This document shows positions 50,875 to 58,935 of a stretch of DNA of 64,000 bases, piece after piece; within the stretch, counting starts at the first letter, position 1; every line of letters starts with the position of its first letter. Under the pieces are notes generated by a model. The model was not told where the DNA came from, did not search any database, and saw nothing but the letters and a program-made list of their open reading frames with translations. The position numbers were made by a program, and so were the translations under genes. Origin of the DNA: Oscillospiraceae bacterium (lineage in GTDB: Bacteria > Bacillota > Clostridia > Oscillospirales > Ruminococcaceae); NCBI GenBank assembly GCA_009777835.1, contig WRKZ01000002.1, positions 1-64,000 on the forward strand, written 5' to 3'.

Positions 50875-52038
50875 ATGAAAGAATTCAATTATAACAAAAG
50901 TGAGCGGACTTACGACATAATCTTCGGGGCGGCGGCGATTGCCCTGTCTTCGATTATATCGTTGCTGTTCCTGGTAGCGGGAATACTGTCTATGGCGGCT
51001 AATTTGACAACGGGATTAATCGGGAGATTCTTGGGCGGGGCAGTGGCTAATCGGTTGATGGAGCTTTTTCAGGCGCACGCCGGCGATGCGGGCAAGTTGA
51101 TTATGTGCGGTGCGGCTTTCGGATTAGTGTGGACTGTAATCGGGATTAAAGCGTTGTTGAGGGTACAGCGGGCTAATCGATATGCTAAGATTTTTACGAC
51201 ACAGCCTTCAGGGGTAGGCAGGGTGAAGATTGCCGAAATCGTCAAACAGACCGGGTATACGCTGAAACGTGTGTCCCACGACCTCAATACGCTGAAAAAG
51301 CGGGGATATTTCCCTACGATTAACTTCGATTTAGACAACAAGGAAGCGATTTTCGTCGAAAATTCCGAGCCGCTTGTACAAATCGGTAACGAATCGGCAA
51401 CGGTTTACAAGGAAAACCGTGAAATCCCGCTCGTCCCGATTGCGGCGGCGGTGGTTACTTTAATCTCATTCAGTTTCGGGTGGTGGCTGTTTTCGGTGAC
51501 TACTGCAATCGGTGCGGGATTGCTTACCACGATGTTTTTTCCGTTGGCGATTTATTTCAGCGAAGTGAAAAGAACCACCCCGAAAATGAAGAAACCGTCG
51601 GCTACCGGGAACAGCGATTTAGATGAAGTCCTTGCGGGGATTTACGAGAACAAGAAAGAACTCGTACGGTTGAAGGGGAGTATCGTTTCACCGAAAATCC
51701 GTACCCCGCTCGCCGATATAATCCGTGTATCGGAACAGATTTCGCAGTATGTCACCGATAATCCCGAAAAAGCCAAGAGTTTGCGGCAGTTCTGCAATTA
51801 CTACCTGCCGACGACGGTAAACTTCCTTGCTACGTATGAGGAATTGGAATCTAAGAGCGATAAAGGCGAGAACATCATGGCAACCCTCGCTAAAATCGAG
51901 GAGGTTACGGCTAAACTGGTCGATGTGTTCAAGCGGGAATATGACGAACTGTTCGCTGATAAGGTGATGGATATCGAAGCGGAAACGTCGGTCATGAAGG
52001 CAATTATAGCAGAAGCAGACGAAAGCAAAAATATTTGA
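50875..52038 (+). CDS. XpaC-like 5-bromo-4-chloroindolyl phosphate hydrolysis family protein
   Basis: A 387-residue protein: two N-terminal helices (IIFGAAAIALSSIISLLFLVAGIL, LIMCGAAFGLVWTVIGIKALL), a winged-helix-like part (VKIAEIVKQTGYTLKRVSHDLNTLKKRGYFP), another helix pair, and a C-terminal helical domain. XpaC (PF10112) lies next to TelA in Bacillus, as here. The family name comes from a plate assay; its true role, probably envelope stress, is unknown. The leader carries the motif AAAGGTATGGTGTAA. Distance to telA: 37 bases. Confidence 0.82.
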   Translation: MKEFNYNKSERTYDIIFGAAAIALSSIISLLFLVAGILSMAANLTTGLIGRFLGGAVANRLMELFQAHAGDAGKLIMCGAAFGLVWTVIGIKALLRVQRANRYAKIFTTQPSGVGRVKIAEIVKQTGYTLKRVSHDLNTLKKRGYFPTINFDLDNKEAIFVENSEPLVQIGNESATVYKENREIPLVPIAAAVVTLISFSFGWWLFSVTTAIGAGLLTTMFFPLAIYFSEVKRTTPKMKKPSATGNSDLDEVLAGIYENKKELVRLKGSIVSPKIRTPLADIIRVSEQISQYVTDNPEKAKSLRQFCNYYLPTTVNFLATYEELESKSDKGENIMATLAKIEEVTAKLVDVFKREYDELFADKVMDIEAETSVMKAIIAEADESKNI

Positions 52039-52075
52039 AGTAATTAATGAAATAACTAAAATTAGGAGAATAAAC

Positions 52076-53404
52076 ATGGAAAACATCAAATTATCATTCG
52101 AAGGGAACGACGAGAACATCGAAATCCCGGATTTTGCGGCAGAAGCGGCAAAATCAGCAGTTGAAGCATTCACGACTTCGGCGGTTTCCGAAACGGAAGA
52201 AGCGGCGGCAGAGACTTTTGCGACTCCCGCTACTCCGGCAGCGGAAACTTTCACGACCCCGGCAGTTCCGGCGGTGGCTTTCACTCCGATTGATACGGGG
52301 GTGGAAATCATTCCCGATACATCGGCTTTTACCCCGGCAGAGTTAAAGCAAATCGCCGATTTCGCTAAACAAATTGACGTTACGAATTCCACGCAGATGT
52401 TAGCTTACGGCGGTGGAGCGCAGAAGAAAATCCAGGGATTTTCCGAGGCTGCGTTACAGAATGTCAAGACTAAAGAGGTGGACGAAATCGGTGAGATGAT
52501 TACCGGGTTGGTGGTTCAACTCAAGAATTTCGATGCTGAAGATAAAGGCAAAAAGCCGGGACTGTTCAAGAAACAGCGGGATAAGATGGCATTGACTAAA
52601 GCGCGGTACGATACCGTTGAAAAGAACGTGGATAAAATCTGCGGCACACTCGAGAATCATAAAATCGTCTTGATGAAGGACGTGGCTATGCTCGACCAGA
52701 TGTACAACAAAAATCTCGAGTATTACAAGGAACTTTCCATGTACATCATAGCGGGGAGACAGCGGTTGGCTGAAATCGTGGCGGTCGAACTCCCGGAAAT
52801 CCAACGTAAAGCGACCGAGTCGGGTCTTGCGGAGGATGCGCAGGAAGCGAACAATCTGGCTGAAATGTGCAACCGTTTCGATAAGAAGCTCCATGATTTA
52901 GAGTTGAGTAAGACGGTTTCCATGCAGATGAGTCCGCAGATTCGCATGGTTCAGGGTACAAACAACATGATGGTCGAGAAAATCAACTCGTCCCTCGTGA
53001 ATGTGATTCCCCTGTGGAAGAATCAGATGGTTCTCGCACTGGGAATGGCGCATACCCAATCGGCGATTCGTGCGCAGAAGGAAGTCAGCGATATCACCAA
53101 CCAACTTCTTCGTAAAAACGCCGACGCATTGAAACAGAACACCATCGAGGCGGCGAAAGAATCCGAACGGGGAATCGTCGATATCGAGACTTTGCGGCAC
53201 ACCAATCAATCGCTTATCACGACTTTGGACGAAGTCTTGCAGATTCAGCAAACCGGTCGCGAAAAACGCCGCGAAGCACAGGTTGAACTGCATAAAATCG
53301 AGGAAGAACTCAAGGCGAAACTCCTCGACATTCGTGATGCAGGGAAACCCGCCGTAGTCGAGACTACGGTCGCCGGCGGAAGCGGACTCACGCTTGAGGG
53401 ATGA
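52076..53404 (+). CDS. TelA-family toxic anion resistance protein
   Basis: A 442-residue cytoplasmic helical protein of PF05816, linked in other bacteria to tellurite, envelope-antibiotic and phage stress. The first ~90 residues are a low-complexity Ala/Thr/Glu/Pro stretch. The core from about residue 95 (PAELKQIADFAKQIDVTNSTQMLAYGGGAQKKIQGFSEAAL) is a long coiled-coil rich in KAR and LEN heptads. Gene symbol left open because telA, yceH and klaA names are all in use. It probably works with the XpaC protein upstream. Three small-protein genes follow. Confidence 0.88.
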   Translation: MENIKLSFEGNDENIEIPDFAAEAAKSAVEAFTTSAVSETEEAAAETFATPATPAAETFTTPAVPAVAFTPIDTGVEIIPDTSAFTPAELKQIADFAKQIDVTNSTQMLAYGGGAQKKIQGFSEAALQNVKTKEVDEIGEMITGLVVQLKNFDAEDKGKKPGLFKKQRDKMALTKARYDTVEKNVDKICGTLENHKIVLMKDVAMLDQMYNKNLEYYKELSMYIIAGRQRLAEIVAVELPEIQRKATESGLAEDAQEANNLAEMCNRFDKKLHDLELSKTVSMQMSPQIRMVQGTNNMMVEKINSSLVNVIPLWKNQMVLALGMAHTQSAIRAQKEVSDITNQLLRKNADALKQNTIEAAKESERGIVDIETLRHTNQSLITTLDEVLQIQQTGREKRREAQVELHKIEEELKAKLLDIRDAGKPAVVETTVAGGSGLTLEG

Positions 53405-53423
53405 AAAGAGGGAGGATAAGATT

Positions 53424-53606
53424 ATGGCTAATTCATCTGAAATAAGAGATACGAAAAAGTCAAACTTATCGTGTCTGTATGCGGTAAAAGTACTCGGCGG
53501 GGATATAGATATGGCAATCGTCCAGGCAAGGGCGGCGATGGATAAATCCGATGTCGAGGACGTGGAAAAAGAGTATGAAGAGTTTCTGAAAAAGGGGGAT
53601 AAGTGA
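53424..53606 (+). CDS. Small protein of the MANxxEIRDTKK family (member B2)
   Basis: A 60-residue protein, MANSSEIRDTKKSNLSCLYAVKVLGGDIDMAIVQA, ending in an acidic/Lys tail. GAGGGAGG precedes ATG 53424. Homologous to 46494-46682. Its second half (MDKSDVEDVEKEYEEF) parallels the MEPEDVALVEK of family A, so A and B seem to be one superfamily. Likely co-transcribed with telA. Function unknown. Confidence 0.78.
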   Translation: MANSSEIRDTKKSNLSCLYAVKVLGGDIDMAIVQARAAMDKSDVEDVEKEYEEFLKKGDK

Positions 53607-53610
53607 GATT

Positions 53611-53802
53611 ATGGCATTAGCAATCGAAGTCAAAGAAAGGCAGAAACATTTGCTCGGTATTCTGTTGAACGTAAAGAAAGCGAATCCGGGGATAACCGTA
53701 ATCGGATTGCAAAAGCAAATCGAAGACGCTGTTATCGTCATGGAACCGGAAGATGTGGCTTTAGTCGAGAAAATCGTCGGAGTCAAAGCATTAGAAGAGT
53801 GA
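53611..53802 (+). CDS. Small protein of the 60-residue paralogous family (member A3)
   Basis: A 63-residue helical protein, IEVKERQKHLLGILLNVKKANPG, then ITVIGLQKQIEDAVIVM and EPEDVALVEKIVG. GGGGGATAAGTGAG precedes the ATG. Its DNA is identical to the next gene over about 65 bases in the second half, showing recent duplication or gene conversion. Function unknown; fourth gene after XpaC-TelA. Confidence 0.78.
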   Translation: MALAIEVKERQKHLLGILLNVKKANPGITVIGLQKQIEDAVIVMEPEDVALVEKIVGVKALEE

Positions 53803-53840
53803 AGCATTAGAAGAGTAAAGCGAGGAGTGAGATTACGGCA

Positions 53841-54026
53841 TTGGGAATCGAAGTCAAAGAAAGACAAAAGCACCACCTTAAAGGGCTTTTGAACATCAGA
53901 AAAGACAATCCCGGACTTCATATAGTCGGGTTAGACAGACAAATCGAAGACGCTGTTATCGTCATGGAACCGGAAGATGTGGCTTTAGTCGAGAAAATCG
54001 TCGGGATTAAAGCATTAGAAGAGTGA
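53841..54026 (+). CDS. Small protein of the 60-residue paralogous family (member A4), with a damaged start codon
   Basis: A tandem copy of the preceding gene, GIEVKERQKHHLKGLLNIRK... The position equivalent to the ATG of the neighbour is ACG at 53835 (GAGATTACGGCATTGGGAATC against GAGATTATGGCATTAGCAATC). A TTG at 53841 is the next usable start, but it is 13 bases from AGGAG, so translation may be weak. The rest of the frame is intact. Family as above; function unknown. Confidence 0.65.
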   Translation: MGIEVKERQKHHLKGLLNIRKDNPGLHIVGLDRQIEDAVIVMEPEDVALVEKIVGIKALEE

Positions 54027-54061
54027 AGCGAACAGGCGGCGAAACACAACAAAAAGTAAAT

Positions 54062-54077
54062 TGTTCCACGTGGAACA
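54062..54077. other. parS: parS site 2, perfect palindrome
   Basis: TGTTCCACGTGGAACA is a perfect 16-bp palindrome matching the parS consensus at 14 of 16 positions. It lies just upstream of mnmG. Confidence 0.9.
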
Positions 54078-54108
54078 CAATTAACTGTATAGCGGAGAAG
54101 GGTTTTTC

Positions 54109-55926
54109 GTGAATTTTCTTGAATCTTACGATGTTATAGTAATCGGTGCGGGCCACGCGGGTTGTGAAGCGGGGCTCGCTTCGGCACGCTTGGGGTGCAG
54201 GACTGCCGTGTTCTGTCTTTCGCCCGATACAATCGCGAATCTTCCTTGCAATCCCTGCATAGGCGGTTCCGCTAAAGGACAGATTGTCAGTGAAATCGAC
54301 GCGCTCGGCGGAGAAATGGGCAAGGCGGCGGATTTTGCTACGTTGCAGTCGCGTATGCTTAATCGGGGGAAGGGGGCGGCGGTACATTCGTTGAGGGTGC
54401 AATGTGACCGAGTCGGGTATGGGCTTTATATGAAGCGGGTTCTCGAAGACCGGGAGAATCTGTTCATAAAACAGGGCGAAGTTACGGAAATTCTTGTGGT
54501 TGCAGGCGAAGTCGTAGGGGTTCGTACAAGAATCGGTGCGTTTTACGGAGCGAAGGCGGTCATTATTGCAACGGGAACGTATCTCGGCGGGAAAATCCAT
54601 GTGGGGGAATCAAGCTATGACGGAGCGGCAGACGGACTCGCCCCTGCAATGTTCTTGAGTGATTCGTTGGCGAAAATCGGGATTAAGACCCGACGGTTCA
54701 AGACAGGGACTCCTGCAAGGGTGCATAAGCGTTCGGTGGATTTTTCGCAGCTTGCCGAACAGCACGGTGATGAGTCGCCGTTCCCTTTCAGTTTTACCGC
54801 AGAGAAAATCCCCGAGAACAAGGTGGTGTGTCACATTACATACACGAATGAGCGAACGCATGAGCTTATTCGTGCGAATCTGCATCGTTCGCCGATGTAT
54901 TCGGGACGAATCAAGGCTACCGGTGCGCGCTACTGTCCGAGTATCGAGGATAAAATCGTGAAGTTCGCCGATAAAGACCGACATCAGCTTTTTATCGAGC
55001 CTATGGGTTTGAATACGTCGGAATATTATCTCCAGGGGTTGTCAAGTTCTCTGCCGGAGGAGGTTCAAACCGAGTTGGTTCGGACAATTCCGGGGTTGGA
55101 AAACGCTGAAATCATTCGCCCTGCGTACGCAATCGAATATGATTGCTGTGACCCGACCGAGCTGTTCCCGACGTTGGAATTTAAGGCGATTCGCGGATTA
55201 TACGGGGCGGGGCAGTTCAACGGGACTTCGGGTTATGAAGAGGCGGCGGCACAAGGTCTTGTGGCGGGGGTCAATGCCGCCAACAAGATTCTTGGCAGGG
55301 AAGAATATGTTCCACGTAGAACATCTTCCTATATAGGGGTGATGATTGACGATTTAGTCACAAAGGGTTGTGACGAACCCTATCGAATGTTAACATCTCG
55401 TGCCGAGCATCGGCTTTCGATTCGTCAAGACAATGCCGAGGAACGTCTGTGCGAGACCGGGTATGAGCTTCGGCTTTTGGAAAAGGAACGTTATGCCGTG
55501 TGGGAGGAAAATTCGGCGGTGATTAGTCGGGAAATGGCGCGGCTGAAGTCGGTAACGGTGAAACCGTCGGAGTTTCCGTCGCTGAAACAAGCGGTGAAGT
55601 TGTATGACTTTCTCAAGCGACCGGAAGTGGATTATGCAGAGTTTGCGCCGTCGGATTTTTCGCCCGGTCTTGTGCGGAAAATCGACATTGCGGTGAAGTA
55701 TGAGGGGTATATTAAAGCGAGTGCCGAGAAGATACGTTCGGCAGACGAGCTGGAGTCAAAGAGGTTGCCGACGGATTTTGATTATTCGCTTGTTTCGGGG
55801 TTGCGGTTGGAGGCGCGGGAAAAGCTGAACCTTCATAAGCCGTTGAATCTGGGTCAGGCGAGCCGTATTCCGGGTGTTAATCCTGCCGATGTGACGGTTT
55901 TGCTGATTTGGCTTTCGGGAAAATAA
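54109..55926 (+). CDS. mnmG: tRNA uridine-5-carboxymethylaminomethyl modification enzyme MnmG
   Basis: With MnmE modifies U34 of several tRNAs, using FAD. 605 residues from [24 protein letters not shown] (FAD site), [39 protein letters not shown], and the C-terminal helical domain. GAAGGG precedes the GTG. A parS-like site is embedded in its coding sequence at 55308. mnmE is not adjacent. Confidence 0.96.
   Translation: MNFLESYDVIVIGAGHAGCEAGLASARLGCRTAVFCLSPDTIANLPCNPCIGGSAKGQIVSEIDALGGEMGKAADFATLQSRMLNRGKGAAVHSLRVQCDRVGYGLYMKRVLEDRENLFIKQGEVTEILVVAGEVVGVRTRIGAFYGAKAVIIATGTYLGGKIHVGESSYDGAADGLAPAMFLSDSLAKIGIKTRRFKTGTPARVHKRSVDFSQLAEQHGDESPFPFSFTAEKIPENKVVCHITYTNERTHELIRANLHRSPMYSGRIKATGARYCPSIEDKIVKFADKDRHQLFIEPMGLNTSEYYLQGLSSSLPEEVQTELVRTIPGLENAEIIRPAYAIEYDCCDPTELFPTLEFKAIRGLYGAGQFNGTSGYEEAAAQGLVAGVNAANKILGREEYVPRRTSSYIGVMIDDLVTKGCDEPYRMLTSRAEHRLSIRQDNAEERLCETGYELRLLEKERYAVWEENSAVISREMARLKSVTVKPSEFPSLKQAVKLYDFLKRPEVDYAEFAPSDFSPGLVRKIDIAVKYEGYIKASAEKIRSADELESKRLPTDFDYSLVSGLRLEAREKLNLHKPLNLGQASRIPGVNPADVTVLLIWLSGK
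55308..55323. other. parS: parS-like site 3 inside mnmG
   Basis: TGTTCCACGTAGAACA, the same sequence as site 1. It encodes V-P-R-R-T in a loop of MnmG where sequence is free to vary. Confidence 0.8.
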
Positions 55927-55961
55927 AAAAATTCCGTTGATTTCACATCAACGGAATTTTT
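55927..55961. terminator. Bidirectional terminator between mnmG and the collagen-like gene
   Basis: ATTCCGTTGAT-TTCAC-ATCAACGGAAT, an 11-bp perfect stem with A-run before and T-run after, lies between two convergent genes. Confidence 0.93.
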
Positions 55962-55988
55962 GTATTAAGTCGCACGATAAGTTGTGAT

Positions 55989-57158
55989 TTACAGCCCCCT
56001 GAACATTACGTCGTCGATAAAGATATAATTATCGAGTTGGGCAGGCGGATATGCCCTGATGTTGATTATTGCCGCGACTGCATCAAACGGGGCGGGGCCG
56101 AAGACTTTTCTGTAATAACCGAAAGAATCTTGCGGTATACTGCCGGATTCTATAACGATGTCTCCTGCCACAACTTCCGAGCCGTCTTCACGTCGGAAGT
56201 ATACAATCACTCTCAAAAGTGAGTCGGGATTGTTGGCTTTTGCATAGAACGACAGTTCGTACAGGCAATCCGGATTTATGTCTACGACTTGCAGTAGACT
56301 GCTGGTGTTCTTCATTCCCGCTGAGTATCTGCCGGTATGCACGTTTTCCCGGTCGCTGATTTGATACACCGTATAAATCGGGGAAGCACCGCTGCCGACT
56401 TCCCAGCCGACGGGGGTCTGCCCGAAGATGGGATTGTTAACGAATTCTTCCATTTCGCCGTTAATCAGCAGGTCTCCCGTCGGCTGACACAGGCAGTCAC
56501 ATTCTCCCGGAGGGCCGGTCGGACCGGGAGGCCCGGTTTCACCGCGCTCACCATCTTCCCCCGGGGGACCGGTCGGGCCGCGTTCACCATCTTCGCCGGG
56601 AGGGCCTTGTTCACCCTGGAATCCCCGCGGGCCGCGTTCGCCTTGCTCGCCGCGCTCGCCACGTTCACCATCTTGTCCGGGAGGGCCTTGCTCACCCGGG
56701 AATCCTCTTGGGCCGCGTTCTCCCTGTTCGCCTTGTTCGCCGCGTTCGCCTTGTTCTCCTCGTTCACCGCGCTCACCACGTTCGCCCGGTTCACCCGGAA
56801 TTCCTTGCTCACCCGGGAATCCCCTCGGCCCGCGTTCGCCTTGCTCGCCGCGCTCGCCACGTTCACCGTCTTCCCCCGGAGGGCCTTGTTCACCCTGGAA
56901 TCCTTTTGGGCCGCGTTCGCCCTGTTCGCCGCGTTCACCGCGTTCGCCGGGTTCACCCGGAGGGCCTTGTTTTCCTCTGAGACCTTGCGGGCCTTGTTCA
57001 CCCCGTTCGCCTTTTTCACCGGGTTCGCCGGGCTCGCCTTGTTCTCCCTGCGGCCCGTGAGGGCCTTGTTTTCCCGGTTTTCCGGGTTTTCCCGGCGGGC
57101 CGGGAGGCCCTTGACAGCAACAACGACATTTTCCGCAGTTGCAATGACTACTGTTCAT
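55989..57158 (-). CDS. Collagen-like Gly-X-Y repeat protein
   Basis: A 389-residue protein: N-terminal Cys-rich head ([13 protein letters not shown]), about 60 Gly-X-Y triplets (residues ~17-215, G-E-R/G-E-Q/G-P-P types, with highly charged triplets), then a C-terminal ~165-residue beta-sandwich domain ([30 protein letters not shown]...) resembling a CBM-type jelly roll. Bacterial collagen-like proteins often coat spores or cell surfaces, as BclA does. No signal peptide is seen, which fits a spore-surface rather than a secreted protein; that is inference. CATATAAT lies about 25 bases upstream and resembles a sporulation sigma -10. Confidence 0.85.
   Translation of the reverse strand: MNSSHCNCGKCRCCCQGPPGPPGKPGKPGKQGPHGPQGEQGEPGEPGEKGERGEQGPQGLRGKQGPPGEPGERGERGEQGERGPKGFQGEQGPPGEDGERGERGEQGERGPRGFPGEQGIPGEPGERGERGERGEQGERGEQGEQGERGPRGFPGEQGPPGQDGERGERGEQGERGPRGFQGEQGPPGEDGERGPTGPPGEDGERGETGPPGPTGPPGECDCLCQPTGDLLINGEMEEFVNNPIFGQTPVGWEVGSGASPIYTVYQISDRENVHTGRYSAGMKNTSSLLQVVDINPDCLYELSFYAKANNPDSLLRVIVYFRREDGSEVVAGDIVIESGSIPQDSFGYYRKVFGPAPFDAVAAIINIRAYPPAQLDNYIFIDDVMFRGL
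56500..57130. repeat. Coding collagen repeats, 9-bp and 45-bp units
   Basis: The region encodes Gly-X-Y triplets (9 bp), grouped into larger nearly identical blocks ([27 protein letters not shown]). Such tracts change length readily. Confidence 0.85.
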
Positions 57159-57219
57159 GCTTGTTTCCCCCTATCAGGTTTTTTAGCATTATATGAATAG
57201 GGGTTGAAAAGCGTTACTG

Positions 57220-58056
57220 TTACTTTAAAGGAATCTTCACGTTATACTCGATGAATTCATCGGTCTTGTTTTTGCGAACCACGCAATCCACCCCTGATTT
57301 TTTCATGGAGTCTATCGTGTGGTTGAAGGTGTTGATATACAAAGCCGCCTGACGAACGTAAAAGGATTTCCGAACTTGTTTTTTTGCGGGGCGGTCGATG
57401 GATTTCAATGTTTCTTCGATTAATCTGTCCGCCGCCGCCGTGTTCAGGTGGGAAGAACTGATTTTTTCTATCGCGGTAATCCGATATTCCGACGGAAGTT
57501 TAAGCAATGCGCGTGCCTGACGTTCGTTTAATCCGTAGCGTAATGCCGCCGACTTTTCTTCGTCCGAAAGCCGAAGCAGTCGCAGTTTGTTGGCAACGGT
57601 TGATTGGGCAATGCCGAGTTTCATTGCGGCTTCTTCTTGAGTGATTTTCAGAAACTCAATCAATCGATAAATCGCGAACGCCTCTTCTATATAATTCAAG
57701 TCGGAGCGTTGGATGTTCTCCATAATCGCGAACAGAGCCGACTTTTCGGCGGTTGTTTCCATTACGATGCAAGGGACACAGGACATTCCCGCCAGTTTTG
57801 CCGCACGAAGCCGCCTTTCACCCGCAATCAGTTCAAAGCGTTCGCTGTTGGAATCGTCGTTCCGACGAACCGTTAACGGTTGCAGAATCCCGTTCTGTTG
57901 AATTGAAATCGCCAATTGTGATAATTCATAATCATTGAAAATCACCCGCGGTTGGGATGGATTCGGTATGATTTTCCCCACCTCAATTTCCACAACCTTG
58001 TTGAGTACGTTTTTTTCCTCGACCCGTTCCGGGACTAACCTTTGAAAAAAAGCCAT
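57220..58056 (-). CDS. noc: ParB-family protein, Noc-like nucleoid occlusion factor
   Basis: A 278-residue CTP-binding ParB/Noc protein. The CTP/sulfiredoxin-like domain has GERRLRAAKLAG (residues 79-90) and the ENIQRSDLNYIEEA motif. The helix-turn-helix reads LGIAQSTVANKLRLLRL, where Gln151 and Lys157, and Arg179 further on, fit the residues that turn ParB into Noc, which binds a different site from parS. The gene order rsmG-noc also fits. Noc blocks division over the nucleoid. No Noc-binding palindrome was seen in the window, while three parS-like sites were, so true ParB should lie just outside. Confidence 0.82.
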   Translation of the reverse strand: MAFFQRLVPERVEEKNVLNKVVEIEVGKIIPNPSQPRVIFNDYELSQLAISIQQNGILQPLTVRRNDDSNSERFELIAGERRLRAAKLAGMSCVPCIVMETTAEKSALFAIMENIQRSDLNYIEEAFAIYRLIEFLKITQEEAAMKLGIAQSTVANKLRLLRLSDEEKSAALRYGLNERQARALLKLPSEYRITAIEKISSSHLNTAAADRLIEETLKSIDRPAKKQVRKSFYVRQAALYINTFNHTIDSMKKSGVDCVVRKNKTDEFIEYNVKIPLK

Positions 58057-58118
58057 TTTTAACCCCCTGTTTCCTACTTGTAGTACTTCTATAAGGGATT
58101 ATACCATATATATGGGGA

Positions 58119-58820
58119 TTATTCCATAGGATTCTTTGTAAGGTTTACCCGTCTTCTCGGATAATTTGTCGGAGTTTGGCGGGCTTTTCGTATTATTACG
58201 AGGTTTCGTGAATCTCCCGACGGAAGCGTGTACTCGATTACGTCCTCGATTTCCCCGCCGAGTGTGGTGAGGGCGGTCGCGGCGCGATGGGTTTCGCAGT
58301 CTCCGCCTTTCATAGCAAGGAACAATCCGCCGACCTTCGCGAACGGCAGACAGTATTCGCATAAGGCGGGCAGATTCGCTACGGCGCGCGCCGCGACTAT
58401 GTCGTACTTCTCGCGGTAAACAGGGGAATGTGATAACTCTTCGCTTCTGCCGGTTATGACTTCTGCATCAACCGCGATTTTGTTCAGCAGGAGTTTCAGA
58501 TAATCGGTTCGCTTTTGGGAGGAATCCAGCAGAGTCACCGATAAATCCGGGCGGAACAGTTTCATGGGGATACCGGGAAATCCCGCACCGCTGCCTACGT
58601 CTATGAGTGAAGTTCGAGCGGCTTTGCCGTGAGGGTCAAGACTTTTGTTGCGGAGTAATATAAACGGCAGAATCGAGTCGATGTAGTGCTTCTCGATGAC
58701 TTCTTGCGGTTCGGTTATACGGGTGAGGTTGGTGTGGCGGTTGTAGTCCAGCATGAAGCAGGTGAGGGTGTTCAGGAGCGTTTCGTTGCTTTTCAGAAAC
58801 GCTTCGATTATTTCATTCAC
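58119..58820 (-). CDS. rsmG: 16S rRNA (guanine527-N7)-methyltransferase with in-frame element insertion
   Basis: Methylates G527 of 16S rRNA; loss gives low-level streptomycin resistance. 233 residues: N-terminal HTNLTRITEPQEVIEKHYIDS, SAM site LIDVGSGAGFPGIPMKL, and VTLLDSSQKRTDYLKLL. Between the helix and the SAM site, LLRNKSLDPHGKAARTS is an insertion from the palindromic element at 58618-58660; other family members have a short loop there. Immediately upstream of noc, as in B. subtilis. Confidence 0.93.
   Translation of the reverse strand: MNEIIEAFLKSNETLLNTLTCFMLDYNRHTNLTRITEPQEVIEKHYIDSILPFILLRNKSLDPHGKAARTSLIDVGSGAGFPGIPMKLFRPDLSVTLLDSSQKRTDYLKLLLNKIAVDAEVITGRSEELSHSPVYREKYDIVAARAVANLPALCEYCLPFAKVGGLFLAMKGGDCETHRAATALTTLGGEIEDVIEYTLPSGDSRNLVIIRKARQTPTNYPRRRVNLTKNPME
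58618..58660. repeat. Palindromic element inserted in frame in rsmG
   Basis: Forty-three bases matching 34382-34424 after gyrB at 38 positions. Read on the minus strand it runs CTCCGCAA...CTTGACCCTCACGGCAAAGCC, in frame and without stops. Confidence 0.72.
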
Positions 58821-58898
58821 GTATTTGATTTTCCTTTGTAGTTACTTTTTTTTAAAAACGCATTATACCATTTTTTTTGAAAAAATTCAAACTTATTC

Positions 58899-58927
58899 TT
58901 GACATTTTTTGCGTAGTCGGTTATACT
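58899..58927 (+). promoter_or_regulatory. Promoter of rlmB, giving an almost leaderless mRNA
   Basis: TTGACA, 17 bases, TATACT. Transcription about seven bases downstream would begin near 58934, two bases before the ATG at 58936. Confidence 0.8.
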
Positions 58928-58935
58928 GGCTATAT

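Noticed and set aside
56337-57200. A 287-residue plus-strand frame with Phe/Ala/Leu repeats opposite the collagen-like gene
   Set aside because: Its repeats are the reverse complement of Gly-X-Y codons, so it is a by-product of the repeat structure.
57100-58060. A Noc-binding site (ATTTCCCGGGAAAT) near the noc gene
   Set aside because: Several CCCGGG-containing spots occur in the window but none matches the full palindrome, so no site is annotated.
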